Part shown: positions 32,395 through 42,066 of the stretch, piece after piece | Layout of the letters: each line of letters begins with the position of its first letter | Numbering within the stretch: the first letter of the stretch is position 1 | Assembly: GCA_009846685.1 (NCBI GenBank) | Contig: VWVY01000002.1 | Span: 248,001-312,000 of the forward strand | Reading direction: 5' to 3' | DNA from: Rhizobiales bacterium SYSU XM002 | GTDB lineage: Bacteria; Pseudomonadota; Alphaproteobacteria; Rhizobiales; Beijerinckiaceae | Length of the DNA: 64,000 nt | Notes under the pieces: generated by a model | Told to the model about the DNA's origin: nothing | Databases searched by the model: none | Seen by the model: the letters and a program-made list of their open reading frames with translations, nothing else | Translations under genes and position numbers: made by a program

Positions 32395-33829
32395 GCGGCC
32401 CGGCATGCGGCAGGCGGCGGGGCGGATCTTCCGTACCTCGGCCTTCCGTCTGTCGGCGGTTTACCTGCTGATCTTCGTCTTCTTCGCAGTGTTCGTGCTT
32501 GGCTATCTCGCCTGGAACACGCGCCGGCTGCTCGACGCGCAGATCACCGAAACCATCGAGACTGAGATCAGCAGCCTCGCCGAGCAATACCGCATCGGGG
32601 GCGTTCGACAGTTGATCGTCACGATGGAACGGCGTGGCCGCCAGAGCGGCTCGTTTCTCTATCTGCTCGTTGATCCGCGCGGTGATTCCGTTACCGGCAA
32701 CGCGATCCTTCGCGTGCCAGCGCTCGACCAGAAGCCGGGCTGGGTTGAGCTGCCATTCAACTGGCCGGACGAGAGCGAGGAGGTCCGTCGTCTCGCCAAA
32801 CTGCGGGTTTTCGTCCTGCCGGGCAACCTGCGTCTCTTCGTCGGGCGCGACCTTGAGGAGCGCGCGCGCCTTCAGGAGGCCATCCGGCGCGCGCGCGGTT
32901 GGTCACTGCTGATGGTGCTGTTGCTGGGCGGCTTCGGAGCCTGGTTCGTCACCCGCAAGGTGCTTTCGCGTGTCGACGGTATCGCCGGGGCGACCGCACG
33001 GATCATGGACGGAAACCTTGCCGAGCGCCTGCCTGTCACCAATGCCGACGACGAGTTCGATCGGCTCGCGATCCACCTCAACCAGATGCTCGATCGCATG
33101 GGCGAACTGATGGCGGGCCTGCGCGAACTCTCGGACAATGTCGCACACGATCTGCGCACCCCGCTTACCCGACTTCGCAACGGCGCCGAGGAAAGCCTTC
33201 GCAACGCGCAGTCGCTGGAGGAAAGCCGACATGGCCTCGAACGGGCCATCGAGGAGTCGGATCAATTGATCCGGATATTCGACGCGTTGTTGATGATCGC
33301 GCGCGCCGAGACTGGCAATCTCTCCACCTCGCTTCAGGAGATCGCGCTCGACGAGCTTGCCGCCGGTATCGCCGAGCTTTACGAGCCACTCGCCGAGGAA
33401 GCCGGCATGCCACTTCGCTCCGATATCGAGCCAGGTCTGAAGCTCAAGGCCAACCGCGCGCTGATAGGGCAGGCGCTCTCCAATCTCGTCGAGAACGCGC
33501 TGAAATACGGATTGCCGCCGGAGGGTAGCGACCGTGCAGCAGAAATCGAGCTTAGCGTTCACCGGAGAGAAGGCAGGATAGAACTCTCGGTCAGTGATCG
33601 TGGCCCCGGCATACCAGATGATGATCGCGAACGGGTGCTGGAGCGCTTCGTCCGACTCGACCGCAGCCGCGCCAAGCCGGGTTTCGGGCTCGGGTTAAGC
33701 CTCGTCAATGCCGTCGCGCGGCTCCACGGCGGCACATTGCGGCTTGAGGACAACGCGCCGGGGCTGCGGGTTGTCCTTGTTTTGCCGGCGCCGCTCGTGA
33801 ATGATCCGGAGATCGTTCCGTCTCCCTAG
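32384..33829 (+). CDS. sensor histidine kinase paired with the regulator upstream
   Basis: 481 residues. Membrane helices at about 23-43 and 171-190 with a periplasmic domain of about 125 residues between; HAMP; His255 in SDNVAHDLRTPLTRLR; ATPase with IGQALSNLVENALKYG, VSDRGPGIPDD and GFGLGLSLV. All catalytic boxes are intact. The ATG at 32384 lies inside the end of the regulator gene (ATGAGCGCTGA), so translation is coupled; a GTG two codons earlier is possible. Confidence 0.9.
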   Translation: MSAERPGMRQAAGRIFRTSAFRLSAVYLLIFVFFAVFVLGYLAWNTRRLLDAQITETIETEISSLAEQYRIGGVRQLIVTMERRGRQSGSFLYLLVDPRGDSVTGNAILRVPALDQKPGWVELPFNWPDESEEVRRLAKLRVFVLPGNLRLFVGRDLEERARLQEAIRRARGWSLLMVLLLGGFGAWFVTRKVLSRVDGIAGATARIMDGNLAERLPVTNADDEFDRLAIHLNQMLDRMGELMAGLRELSDNVAHDLRTPLTRLRNGAEESLRNAQSLEESRHGLERAIEESDQLIRIFDALLMIARAETGNLSTSLQEIALDELAAGIAELYEPLAEEAGMPLRSDIEPGLKLKANRALIGQALSNLVENALKYGLPPEGSDRAAEIELSVHRREGRIELSVSDRGPGIPDDDRERVLERFVRLDRSRAKPGFGLGLSLVNAVARLHGGTLRLEDNAPGLRVVLVLPAPLVNDPEIVPSP

Positions 33830-33842
33830 GTTGTTGCCCGCG

Positions 33843-36746
33843 ATGTATTCTCTTGCCGAATTGCTCCGCCCGGCGATCCGCTCCGGCAAGACGGGGAAAA
33901 AATGGCTCGCGGAGTTCCTTGAAAGCGAAGAGGGCGGTGCCGTCGCCCCGCTCGTCGCCGCGCGTGCGGAAGCGGGCGTCCTGCTGGCGGGCATCGCGGA
34001 AGGTTCACCCTATCTGCGCCGAATAATGACCCGCTGGCCGGAATGGTTGCCGGGCTTCCTCGAAGCGCCGTTCGAGGTCTCGTTCGCGCGCATTCTCGAA
34101 GAAACCCGCGCCGCTGCAGGGCAGCCAGACTCTGACGTTATTTCCCGCGTGCTGCGCCACAACAAGGCTCGAACGGCACTGCTCGTCGCGCTGGCGGATC
34201 TCGGCGGCGTGCTTGATACGGTTGGCGTGACGGAGGCGATCACGGATTTCGCCGACGCTGCTGTGCAGGGAGCGCTTCGTTTCGGCCTCAACACGGCGGT
34301 GCGCGAGGGTGATCTCGCAGTTCCCGATTCCGCCGAGCCCGAGCGCGACCTCGGCCTGTTCGTGCTCGCACTCGGCAAGCACGGCGCGCGTGAACTCAAT
34401 TATTCCTCCGACATCGACCTCACGATCTTCTACGATCCCGAGAGACCTGGCATCGCCTCCGCCCGTGACCCGCAGAAGATGGCGATCTCGCTCGTCAAGG
34501 GCATCGTGAAGCTTCTCAACGAACGGACGGTCGACGGCTATGTCGAGCGGGTCGACCTCCGCCTCCGCCCCGATCCGGGGTTGACGCCGATTGCGATGCC
34601 CGATCATGCCGCGCTCGGCTATTACGAGAGCGTTGGCCAGAACTGGGAACGCGCGGCGATGATCAAGGCCCGGCCGATCGCCGGGGATATCGCTGCTGGG
34701 CGCGCCTTTCTCAAGGAACTCGACCCCTTCATCTGGCGGAAATATTTCGACTACGCCGCCATCGCCGATATTCACGCGATGAAACGCCAGATCTACGCCG
34801 TGCGCGGCCATGACCAGATCGCCGTCCCGGGCCATGATCTCAAGGTTGGCCGCGGCGGCATCCGCGAAATCGAGTTTTTCGTCCAGACCCAGCAGCTCGT
34901 CTATGGCGGTCGCCGCCCGGTGCTTCGTGGAGCGCGCACGCTCGACATGCTTGAGGCGCTTTCGGCGGAAGGCTGGGTAACGCCAGAAGCTGCCGCTGAA
35001 CTCTCGGTTGCCTATCGGTTTCTGCGCGATCTCGAACACCGCGTGCAGATGGTCAACGACGAGCAGACGCAGAAACTGCCGAAGAACGAGGACGAATTGA
35101 CTGCGCTCGCCGCCTTCGCAGGTTTCACGCGCGCCGGGCTTGAAAAGGCGTTGGTTAAACAGATGCGGATTGTCGAGCGTCATTACGCGCGTCTGTTCGA
35201 AACCGTGCCGGGCCTCGCATCGGAGGCCGGCAGCCTCGTGTTTACCGGGGTTGAGGACGATCCGGAAACGCTGAATACACTGCGACGCCTCGGCTTCCTG
35301 CGTCCGGACATGGTGGCGGAAACGGTGCGCGGCTGGCATTTTGGCCGCCGCCCGGCGATTACGACGCCAAGAGCCCGGGAGATCGTGACCGAGCTTGTGC
35401 CGGGCTTGCTCGAAGCCTTCGGTAATTCGTCCGACCCCGACGGCGCGCTGATATCGTTCGACAACGCACTCCAGCATATGCCCGCGGCGGTCGAACTCTT
35501 CTCGATCCTCAAGAACAATGATGAATTGCGTCGTCTGTTCGCGGAAATTCTGGGCACGGCGCCTCGCCTCTCGCAGATCGTCGCGCTCTCGCCGCATGTC
35601 CTCGATGTGCTGGTCGATCCGGAGTTTCTCGCCGGGCTGACAATGGAGGCGGCGCGCGAGCGCATTGGCCCGCGCCTTGCCCGCGAAACGGATTTCGAGG
35701 GGTTTCTCGACCGTGCGCGTGAACTTGGACGTGCGGAGCGCTTTCTGCTCGGCACGCGCGTGCTTTCGCGCGTATTGCCGTTGCCCGAGGTCGGCGCGGC
35801 GCACACGGCGGTGGCCGAGATCTTTCTCGACATCGTTCTGCGCCGCGTGCGGGAGGAATTCGCGCTTACCTACGGCGAGATTCCCGGTGCCTCGATGATC
35901 CTTGTCGGCTATGGCAAGGCCGGTTCACGCGAGATGACCGCGAACTCCGATCTCGATCTCGTCGTCATCTACAACGCGCCGCCGGACGAAATGTCGGACG
36001 GTAAACGGGCGCTGATGCCGGCGGAATATTTCGCCAAGCTTACCCAACGTCTCGTCTCGGCCCTTTCGGCGCCCATGCGCTCGGGCACCCTTTACGAAAT
36101 CGACCTCCGGCTTCGGCCCTCGGGGCGCAAGGGCACGGTCGCGACCTCGCTCAACGGTTTCCGAGACTATCAGCTTACCGAGGCCGAGACATGGGAGCAC
36201 ATGGCGCTGACGCGCGCTCGTCCGCTCGCCGGGGATGCCGATCTCGCACGCGAGTGGCAGGGCGTCGCGGCGGATATCCTGTCGCGGGCACCCTCCCGGA
36301 AATCGGTGCGCAAAGCGGCGGCCGAGATGCGCGGGCTTATGGCGCAATCGAAGCCGGGGCGCGACATGTTCGATGTCAAGGATTGGCCGGGCGGGCTCGT
36401 CGATTGCGAATTCGTCGCGCAGGTCCTTACACTCGAAAATCCCGATCTTTTCGGCCTCGGAACCGGTGGCGCGATTGAGGAGGCTGCAAAACGCGGGCTC
36501 CTTGGCGGAGAGGAGACAGAAACCTTGTTGAAAGCATGGAGTCTCCAGTCGGCCTTCGCGCAGGTGACGCGCCTTTGCTTGCCGGAGGCTTTCGACGAGG
36601 CAACCGCGAGCGTGGTCTTCAAGCGACGACTGGCCGGACTGCTGGACTACCCGGATTTCAATTTCCTCGTCACCGACATGAAAGCCGCCCAGATCGCCGC
36701 AAGGGGGGTCTTCTCAAAACTGATCGGCAAAGTCAGGGCCGGCTGA
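33843..36746 (+). CDS. glnE: bifunctional glutamine synthetase adenylyltransferase/adenylyl-removase
   Basis: 967 residues. Adjusts glutamine synthetase activity to nitrogen supply by adding or removing AMP, under control of PII. Both nucleotidyltransferase domains are seen: the N-terminal removase with GKHGARELNYSSDIDLTIFY (about 178-197) and the C-terminal transferase with GYGKAGSREMTANSDLDLVV (about 690-709). Linker motifs such as LKVGRGGIREIEFFVQTQQL are intact. The gene begins 13 bases after the kinase gene. An upstream in-frame ATG at 33801 would overlap that gene. Confidence 0.96.
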   Translation: MYSLAELLRPAIRSGKTGKKWLAEFLESEEGGAVAPLVAARAEAGVLLAGIAEGSPYLRRIMTRWPEWLPGFLEAPFEVSFARILEETRAAAGQPDSDVISRVLRHNKARTALLVALADLGGVLDTVGVTEAITDFADAAVQGALRFGLNTAVREGDLAVPDSAEPERDLGLFVLALGKHGARELNYSSDIDLTIFYDPERPGIASARDPQKMAISLVKGIVKLLNERTVDGYVERVDLRLRPDPGLTPIAMPDHAALGYYESVGQNWERAAMIKARPIAGDIAAGRAFLKELDPFIWRKYFDYAAIADIHAMKRQIYAVRGHDQIAVPGHDLKVGRGGIREIEFFVQTQQLVYGGRRPVLRGARTLDMLEALSAEGWVTPEAAAELSVAYRFLRDLEHRVQMVNDEQTQKLPKNEDELTALAAFAGFTRAGLEKALVKQMRIVERHYARLFETVPGLASEAGSLVFTGVEDDPETLNTLRRLGFLRPDMVAETVRGWHFGRRPAITTPRAREIVTELVPGLLEAFGNSSDPDGALISFDNALQHMPAAVELFSILKNNDELRRLFAEILGTAPRLSQIVALSPHVLDVLVDPEFLAGLTMEAARERIGPRLARETDFEGFLDRARELGRAERFLLGTRVLSRVLPLPEVGAAHTAVAEIFLDIVLRRVREEFALTYGEIPGASMILVGYGKAGSREMTANSDLDLVVIYNAPPDEMSDGKRALMPAEYFAKLTQRLVSALSAPMRSGTLYEIDLRLRPSGRKGTVATSLNGFRDYQLTEAETWEHMALTRARPLAGDADLAREWQGVAADILSRAPSRKSVRKAAAEMRGLMAQSKPGRDMFDVKDWPGGLVDCEFVAQVLTLENPDLFGLGTGGAIEEAAKRGLLGGEETETLLKAWSLQSAFAQVTRLCLPEAFDEATASVVFKRRLAGLLDYPDFNFLVTDMKAAQIAARGVFSKLIGKVRAG

Positions 36747-36755
36747 TCGCCAGGA

Positions 36756-39062
36756 TCAGCCGTTCATTGGCAGATCGAGCTGGATCGCGCTGCCGCGAGC
36801 GGGCAGATGGATCATGATCAGCGAACCGATTTCCGCTGACGAGCGCATCCGGATTGTGCCGCCGTGCAGTTCGATCAGAGCACGGGCAATCGGCAGTCCA
36901 AGGCCTGAGCCCTTGCAACCATCCTCGAGCATCCGGTCGATATGGCCGAACGGGTTCGCCATGGTGCCGATCTCGCCTGGCGAAAGGGTGCAGCCACGGT
37001 CGGCGATGAAGATATTGACGTGATCGCCGCAGGGGCGGGCGCGAACCGATACCCGGCCGCCGGCGGGAGAGAGGCGCACGCTGTTGCGCAGGATGTGTCC
37101 CAGCGCCTGCCGGATGGCGTTCGGATCGACGAACAACGGGCGGAGGCCGGCAGGTTGGGAGGAGGTCGGGTCGATCTCGAGGCGAATTTTCTTGTCCTGT
37201 GCCGCTTCCTGCACCTGCCGGGTCGCGTTCTCGAGCAGGGTGCCGAGTGGCACTTCCTCGCGCTCCAGGGTCACGCGGCCGGCCTCGATGCGCGCCATGT
37301 CGAGAATGTCGGAAATGATGGCCATCAGCGCCGAACCGCTTTCTCCGATGTGGCGGGCATATTCGACATAGCGTTCGGAACCGCACGGGCCGAAAACCTG
37401 CGTTTCGATCATCTCGGCGAAGCCGATGATATGGTTCAGCGGCGTGCGGATTTCGTGATTCATGTTGGCAAGGAATTCCGCCTTCATCCGGTTGGCGGAC
37501 ACCGCCTCGGCTTTCTGTTCGAGATAGCGGTCCGCGAGTTCGGCCAACTGTCCGGCCTGACGGCGGAAGGCTTCCCGCGAATTCCCCAGATCGCTGACCG
37601 TGATCTGGAGATGCCGCTCGTTCTCAATCAGGCGTGCTTCCTGCGTCTTGCGAGCGGTGATGTCGGTGCCAACAGAGACGTAGCCGCCATCCCCCGTCGG
37701 GCGCTCGTTGATGAGGAGCCAGCGTCCGTCATGCAACTGGGCTTCGTAGGTGCGGGCACCGGTTTCGGGCTGCGAACCGTGATCGATCTCGATCTGCACC
37801 CGCGGCGGTGCGGCAGCGGCCATCAGCGTCTTGTAAGACGTGCCGCGCAGCACGAGTTCGGCTGGCAGGCCGTGGAATGTCTGGTATTTCGAGTTGCACA
37901 GGAGAAGGCGGTTGTTCTCGTCCCAAAGAACGAAAGCTTCGGAAAGCGACTCGATCGCGTCGCGCAGCCGGGCATCGGCGCGGCGGTTTTCTTCCTCGAG
38001 CACACGCTCCTGCGTCACGTCCATGACGATGCCGAACAAGCGAGCCTTATCCGCCTGGGCGGTATCAACCGCGATGGCGCGCATCCGGAGCCAGCGCCAG
38101 TTGCCAAGTTCGTCCCGCATGCGGAACACATTGCCGAATTCGCGTTCGCCGGCGGCGACGGCGCTGCGGATCGATTCCAGGAGATCGCTGTCGTCCGGAT
38201 GCAGGCGGGCGGAAATCCGTGCACGGTCCTTGTTGCCATCCGGCTGGCGGCCAAGCAGATGGTGCATCGAGTCTGACCAGAAGATCGAGTCGGTCGAGAG
38301 CCTCCAGTCCCAGAGTCCGCATTGGCTGTGCGAGAGTGCGAGTTCCGCGAGGGTACTCATCCGCGTGGCGCTGGCGCTGGCCTGGCAGGCGCGCTGACGC
38401 TGAGCGTAGAAAACGAGCGTGAAAGCGATCGTCACGGCGCCGAAGCAAAGGAGAATGGCTGTTGTGGCACTGGTGTGCGTCCACCAAAGCCGCAGTTCCT
38501 CCTCGACGGGCTGATAACCGACGATCAGGCGCTCCTCGAGATCGGCGCGCGAGAAAGCCACGCTGGCGAGGCGACCGTCGCGCATCGGAATCCGCGCCCG
38601 GGCACGGGCGCTGAGCGCGATGTCGAAGGCAAGGGGCTCGCCGAACAGCCAGCGCGCCTTGCGGTTGAGATCCTCCACGGCAACATGACCCGAGAGCACG
38701 TTCGCGTCCCGGTCGAGTAACAGGAAGCGGCGGCCGGGCTGGACGGTTTCGTTGGAAAGCCGGGGGAGGGCGGCGGCTGCGCCGTTTTCTTCGGATTGGG
38801 CGAGTGCGAGCTTCGCCGCGGTCAGGTCCAGCGCAAGCTGAAGGTTGGCTTCGGCCGCGGCGAGTTGCTCTTCCCGTGAGGTCGTTGCCTGGATGAAAAG
38901 GCTCGTGACCGTGACGGCGAGGAAAACGAGAACGAGGGCGATGACCGTCCGGTCGAGGCGATTCGAGGTGAAGCGCGCCGTGCCCTTGCCCGAGAATGCG
39001 GTAATGGGGTCTGGTGTCTCTCTGCGCAAAAAAATAGCGCTGGCCGCGAATGCTCGCACCAT
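36756..39062 (-). CDS. pleC: PleC-like PAS sensor histidine kinase/phosphatase
   Basis: 768 residues. Two membrane helices (about 38-60 and 195-218) bound a periplasmic domain; two PAS domains follow (about 250-370 and 385-500). His-box NMNHEIRTPLNHIIGFAEMI, N box HILRNSVRLSP, G2 box GSGLGLPIARALIELHGG. The G1 box reads FIADRGCTLSP, without the second glycine of DxGxG. In rhizobia the gene beside glnE is, as I recall, pleC, which acts mostly as phosphatase of DivK in the cell cycle. GAGGGGG lies 6 bases before the ATG at 39062; an ATG at 39113 is less well placed. Confidence 0.78.
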   Translation of the reverse strand: MVRAFAASAIFLRRETPDPITAFSGKGTARFTSNRLDRTVIALVLVFLAVTVTSLFIQATTSREEQLAAAEANLQLALDLTAAKLALAQSEENGAAAALPRLSNETVQPGRRFLLLDRDANVLSGHVAVEDLNRKARWLFGEPLAFDIALSARARARIPMRDGRLASVAFSRADLEERLIVGYQPVEEELRLWWTHTSATTAILLCFGAVTIAFTLVFYAQRQRACQASASATRMSTLAELALSHSQCGLWDWRLSTDSIFWSDSMHHLLGRQPDGNKDRARISARLHPDDSDLLESIRSAVAAGEREFGNVFRMRDELGNWRWLRMRAIAVDTAQADKARLFGIVMDVTQERVLEEENRRADARLRDAIESLSEAFVLWDENNRLLLCNSKYQTFHGLPAELVLRGTSYKTLMAAAAPPRVQIEIDHGSQPETGARTYEAQLHDGRWLLINERPTGDGGYVSVGTDITARKTQEARLIENERHLQITVSDLGNSREAFRRQAGQLAELADRYLEQKAEAVSANRMKAEFLANMNHEIRTPLNHIIGFAEMIETQVFGPCGSERYVEYARHIGESGSALMAIISDILDMARIEAGRVTLEREEVPLGTLLENATRQVQEAAQDKKIRLEIDPTSSQPAGLRPLFVDPNAIRQALGHILRNSVRLSPAGGRVSVRARPCGDHVNIFIADRGCTLSPGEIGTMANPFGHIDRMLEDGCKGSGLGLPIARALIELHGGTIRMRSSAEIGSLIMIHLPARGSAIQLDLPMNG

Positions 39063-39119
39063 GATTGCCCCCTCGGAATTCCCCCAAAAACTGATCCGGA
39101 GAATGTGCCGCATCGCCCC

Positions 39120-39347
39120 GAATCACCGTTAGTTGAATCGAGGTGAATCCGCCTTGCAAGGGCCTTTTTTACTTTTGATTCATCTTTGCCGACGGGCCAT
39201 TTTGCGCCGGAAGCTCCCTGAATCCGATGGTCATGTTACGGATTCATTGTGATCCCTTTTTGTTCTCTTTTAATTCTAGTGATCTGGAACATGCAAATTC
39301 CTCTTTGCACGCAATAGCAGGCGTTCCTAATGCAAAGCTGACGAGTC
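39120..39347. promoter_or_regulatory. cluster of seven GANTC sites upstream of pleC
   Basis: GANTC, the target of the cell-cycle methylase CcrM, occurs at 39120, 39135, 39145, 39177, 39220, 39241 and 39343. At this base composition fewer than one is expected in 230 bases. The region between pleC and pepN (39063-39365) holds no gene, is AT-richer than its surroundings, and contains T-runs. Confidence 0.65.
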
Positions 39348-39365
39348 CTGCCTCTTCCGCTCAAC

Positions 39366-41981
39366 TCAGGAGAGCGTGCGCTCCAGAATGTCGCCCAGAT
39401 CGCGCGAACGGTCGCCACCTGTCGCCAGCGCCCGCAAGGCAGCTTCCGCCTGTGCACGACGGCCGTTTTCGAGTCCCTTCCAACTCCGGAAAGCGGTCGC
39501 CAGCCGCGCCGCGATCTGCGGGTTGCGGGCGTCGATCTCGCCGATCAGTTCGGCGACCAGCCGATAGCCGGAACCGTCCGCCGCGTGGAACCCGCGCGGG
39601 TTGGCATTGGCGAAGGTGGCGATCAAGGCTCGCGCCCGGTTCGGGTTGGTGAGCGTGAACTGCGGATGCGCGGTCAAAGCCTTCACGTGGGCAGGCGCGT
39701 CCTCGCCGCCGATGCGCGCCTGAAGCGCGAACCACATGTCGAGGATGAGATGCTCGCCCTTGTAGCGCTCGTAGAACAGCGCGAGCGCATCTTCCCGCTC
39801 TGCGCTCTCGCATGGCAGCAGGGCAGCGAGCGCGCCGATCCGGTCGGTCATGTTGTGGGCGGTCTGGAATTGCCGGAAGGCGGTCTTCGCGCCGGCTGCC
39901 CGATCCGCTGCGACCAGATAGCGCAGGAGTTGCGAGCGCAGCGCGCGACGTCCGGCGCTCGCCCCATCCGGACTGAAGGTGCCTTCCTTCGAGAAGTCCG
40001 CATAGGCGGCCTCGATGTCGTGCAGCGCAAACCGCGCGATTTCGTCACGAAGGTGATCGACCGCAATACCGATCGCCCCGGGATCGACATCTGTTGCGAT
40101 CTCGCGGGCAAGGTCTGCCTCGGTCGGCAAGGTGATGGCCAGCGCCGTGAAGGCGGGATCGCTGGCGCTTGTTTCAACGAGATGGCGGATCGCCTCCGCC
40201 AGCGCCGCGTCGGCGAGTGGCGCGTCACCCTTGCGGATGGCCGTAACGGAACGGCGCAGCAGGGCTGTCGCCGCATCCTGCAGGCTCTGCCATCGATTGA
40301 AGGGGTCGGTGTCATGCCGTGCGAGTGCGAGGAGATCGCCCGGCGCACGCTCGATCGCCACACGCACCGGCGCCGAGAAGCCGCGGAACAGGGAGGGGAT
40401 CGGACGCTTGTTTAACCCGGTCCATTCGCGGCTGGCGCTTGGCCCATCCATCGCCACCACTTCATCACCCGCCAGCACCTCGCCATCTTCCGCGATCAGG
40501 CCGAGCTTCACCGGGATCACCTGCGGCCCCTTGGTCGGCTGGCCCGGCGTGGGAGCGGTTTCCTGCCGGAAATCGAGGCGGTACTTGCCCGTCGTGGCGT
40601 CGTAGTCCTGCGTCACCGTCACCAGCGGCGTGCCCGCCTGATCGTACCAGCGCATGAATGACTTGAGATCCTTGCCCGACACATCGGCGAAGCACTGGAT
40701 GAACTGCTCGACGATGGCGGCCTCGCCGTCATGGCGCGCGAAATAGAGATCCATGCCCTCGCGGAACTTTGCCTCGCCGATCATCAGGCGCAGCATCTGG
40801 ATCAGCTCGGAGCCTTTGTTGTAGACGGTTGCGGTATAGAAGTTGTTGATTTCCTTGTATGTCTGCGGCCGCACGGGGTGCGAGAGCGGCCCGGCATCCT
40901 CGACGAACTGCGCTGCACGCAGGGTGAGCACGTTGGCGATGCGCTCCACCGGGCGCGAGCGCATGTCCGAGGAAAATTCCTGATCGCGGAAGACGGTCAG
41001 CCCTTCCTTGAGGCAGAGCTGGAACCAGTCGCGGCAGGTGATGCGATTGCCGGTCCAGTTGTGGAAATACTCGTGCGCCACAATCGCTTCGATATTGTGG
41101 TAGTCCTGATCTGTCGCGGTGTCGGGCGAGGCGAGGATGTAACGGTCGTTGAAGATGTTGAGACCCTTGTTCTCCATCGCGCCCATGTTGAAATCGGAGA
41201 CGGCGACGATGTTGAAGAGGTCGAGATCGTATTCGCGGCCGAATTTTTCCTCGTCCCATTTCATCGAGCGGATCAGCGAGTCCATCGCATAGGCGGCGCG
41301 CTCGGCCTTGCCCTTCTCGACATAGACATTGAGCTTCACCTTGCGACCCGAGGGCGTCACGTGCTCGCCGGGAAAGCCGTCGAGATCGCCGGCGACCAGC
41401 GCGAAGAGGTAGCAGGGCTTCTTGTGCGGATCATCCCAGACCGCAAAATGCCGCCCGCCGGGCAGGTCGCCGATCTCGACCGGGTTGCCGTTGCACAGCA
41501 GAAGCGGGCAGGCGGCCTTGTCAGCTTCCATGCGCACGCGCCAGATCGACATCACATCGGGCCGGTCGAGGAAATAGGAGATACGGCGGAAGCCGTCGGC
41601 CTCGCACTGCGTGCAATAGACACCGTTCGAGCGATAGAGTCCCATCAGCTTCGTGTTCGCCGCCGGGTTCACCACCGTCTCGATCGTGAGAATGAAGGGC
41701 TCATCCGGCAGATCCGGGATCGCCAGCGCTTGCGGCGACACCGTGAAGGCATCGGCGGCGAGCGGCTTGCCGTCGAGCGCGGCCGAGACGAACACGAGTT
41801 CGTCGCCGTCAAGTTCCAGCGGAGCGCCGGGCCGCCCGGCCGGATTACGTCGCATGGCGAGCGTGCTCACCACCCGCGTGGCCTCAGGCTCCAGCATGAA
41901 GTCGAGCGACACCCGGTCGACCAGAAAATCCGGGACGCGATATTCCGAAAGGCGGATGACGGGTGGATTGTCGGAGCGCAT
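39366..41981 (-). CDS. pepN: aminopeptidase N (M1 metallopeptidase)
   Basis: 871 residues. A cytosolic zinc aminopeptidase that removes N-terminal residues from peptides. GAMEN motif at 267-271; zinc motif HEYFHNWTGNR at 303-313 with the third ligand, Glu, in LKEGLTVFRDQEF. The rest of the M1 fold, with a C-terminal helical domain of about 320 residues, is complete. Length matches proteobacterial PepN. Confidence 0.96.
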   Translation of the reverse strand: MRSDNPPVIRLSEYRVPDFLVDRVSLDFMLEPEATRVVSTLAMRRNPAGRPGAPLELDGDELVFVSAALDGKPLAADAFTVSPQALAIPDLPDEPFILTIETVVNPAANTKLMGLYRSNGVYCTQCEADGFRRISYFLDRPDVMSIWRVRMEADKAACPLLLCNGNPVEIGDLPGGRHFAVWDDPHKKPCYLFALVAGDLDGFPGEHVTPSGRKVKLNVYVEKGKAERAAYAMDSLIRSMKWDEEKFGREYDLDLFNIVAVSDFNMGAMENKGLNIFNDRYILASPDTATDQDYHNIEAIVAHEYFHNWTGNRITCRDWFQLCLKEGLTVFRDQEFSSDMRSRPVERIANVLTLRAAQFVEDAGPLSHPVRPQTYKEINNFYTATVYNKGSELIQMLRLMIGEAKFREGMDLYFARHDGEAAIVEQFIQCFADVSGKDLKSFMRWYDQAGTPLVTVTQDYDATTGKYRLDFRQETAPTPGQPTKGPQVIPVKLGLIAEDGEVLAGDEVVAMDGPSASREWTGLNKRPIPSLFRGFSAPVRVAIERAPGDLLALARHDTDPFNRWQSLQDAATALLRRSVTAIRKGDAPLADAALAEAIRHLVETSASDPAFTALAITLPTEADLAREIATDVDPGAIGIAVDHLRDEIARFALHDIEAAYADFSKEGTFSPDGASAGRRALRSQLLRYLVAADRAAGAKTAFRQFQTAHNMTDRIGALAALLPCESAEREDALALFYERYKGEHLILDMWFALQARIGGEDAPAHVKALTAHPQFTLTNPNRARALIATFANANPRGFHAADGSGYRLVAELIGEIDARNPQIAARLATAFRSWKGLENGRRAQAEAALRALATGGDRSRDLGDILERTLS

Positions 41982-42066
41982 GGGTATCCCGGAAGAACAG
42001 TGGACCTAGGGTCTGACTACACCTTGCCGAGGGCGCGGGTAAAGGCGGCGTCGGCAGCTTTCCCCG

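Noticed and set aside
34005-35804. 599-codon minus-strand frame opposite glnE
   Set aside because: glnE on the + strand carries both nucleotidyltransferase signatures; the opposite frame has no recognisable domain.
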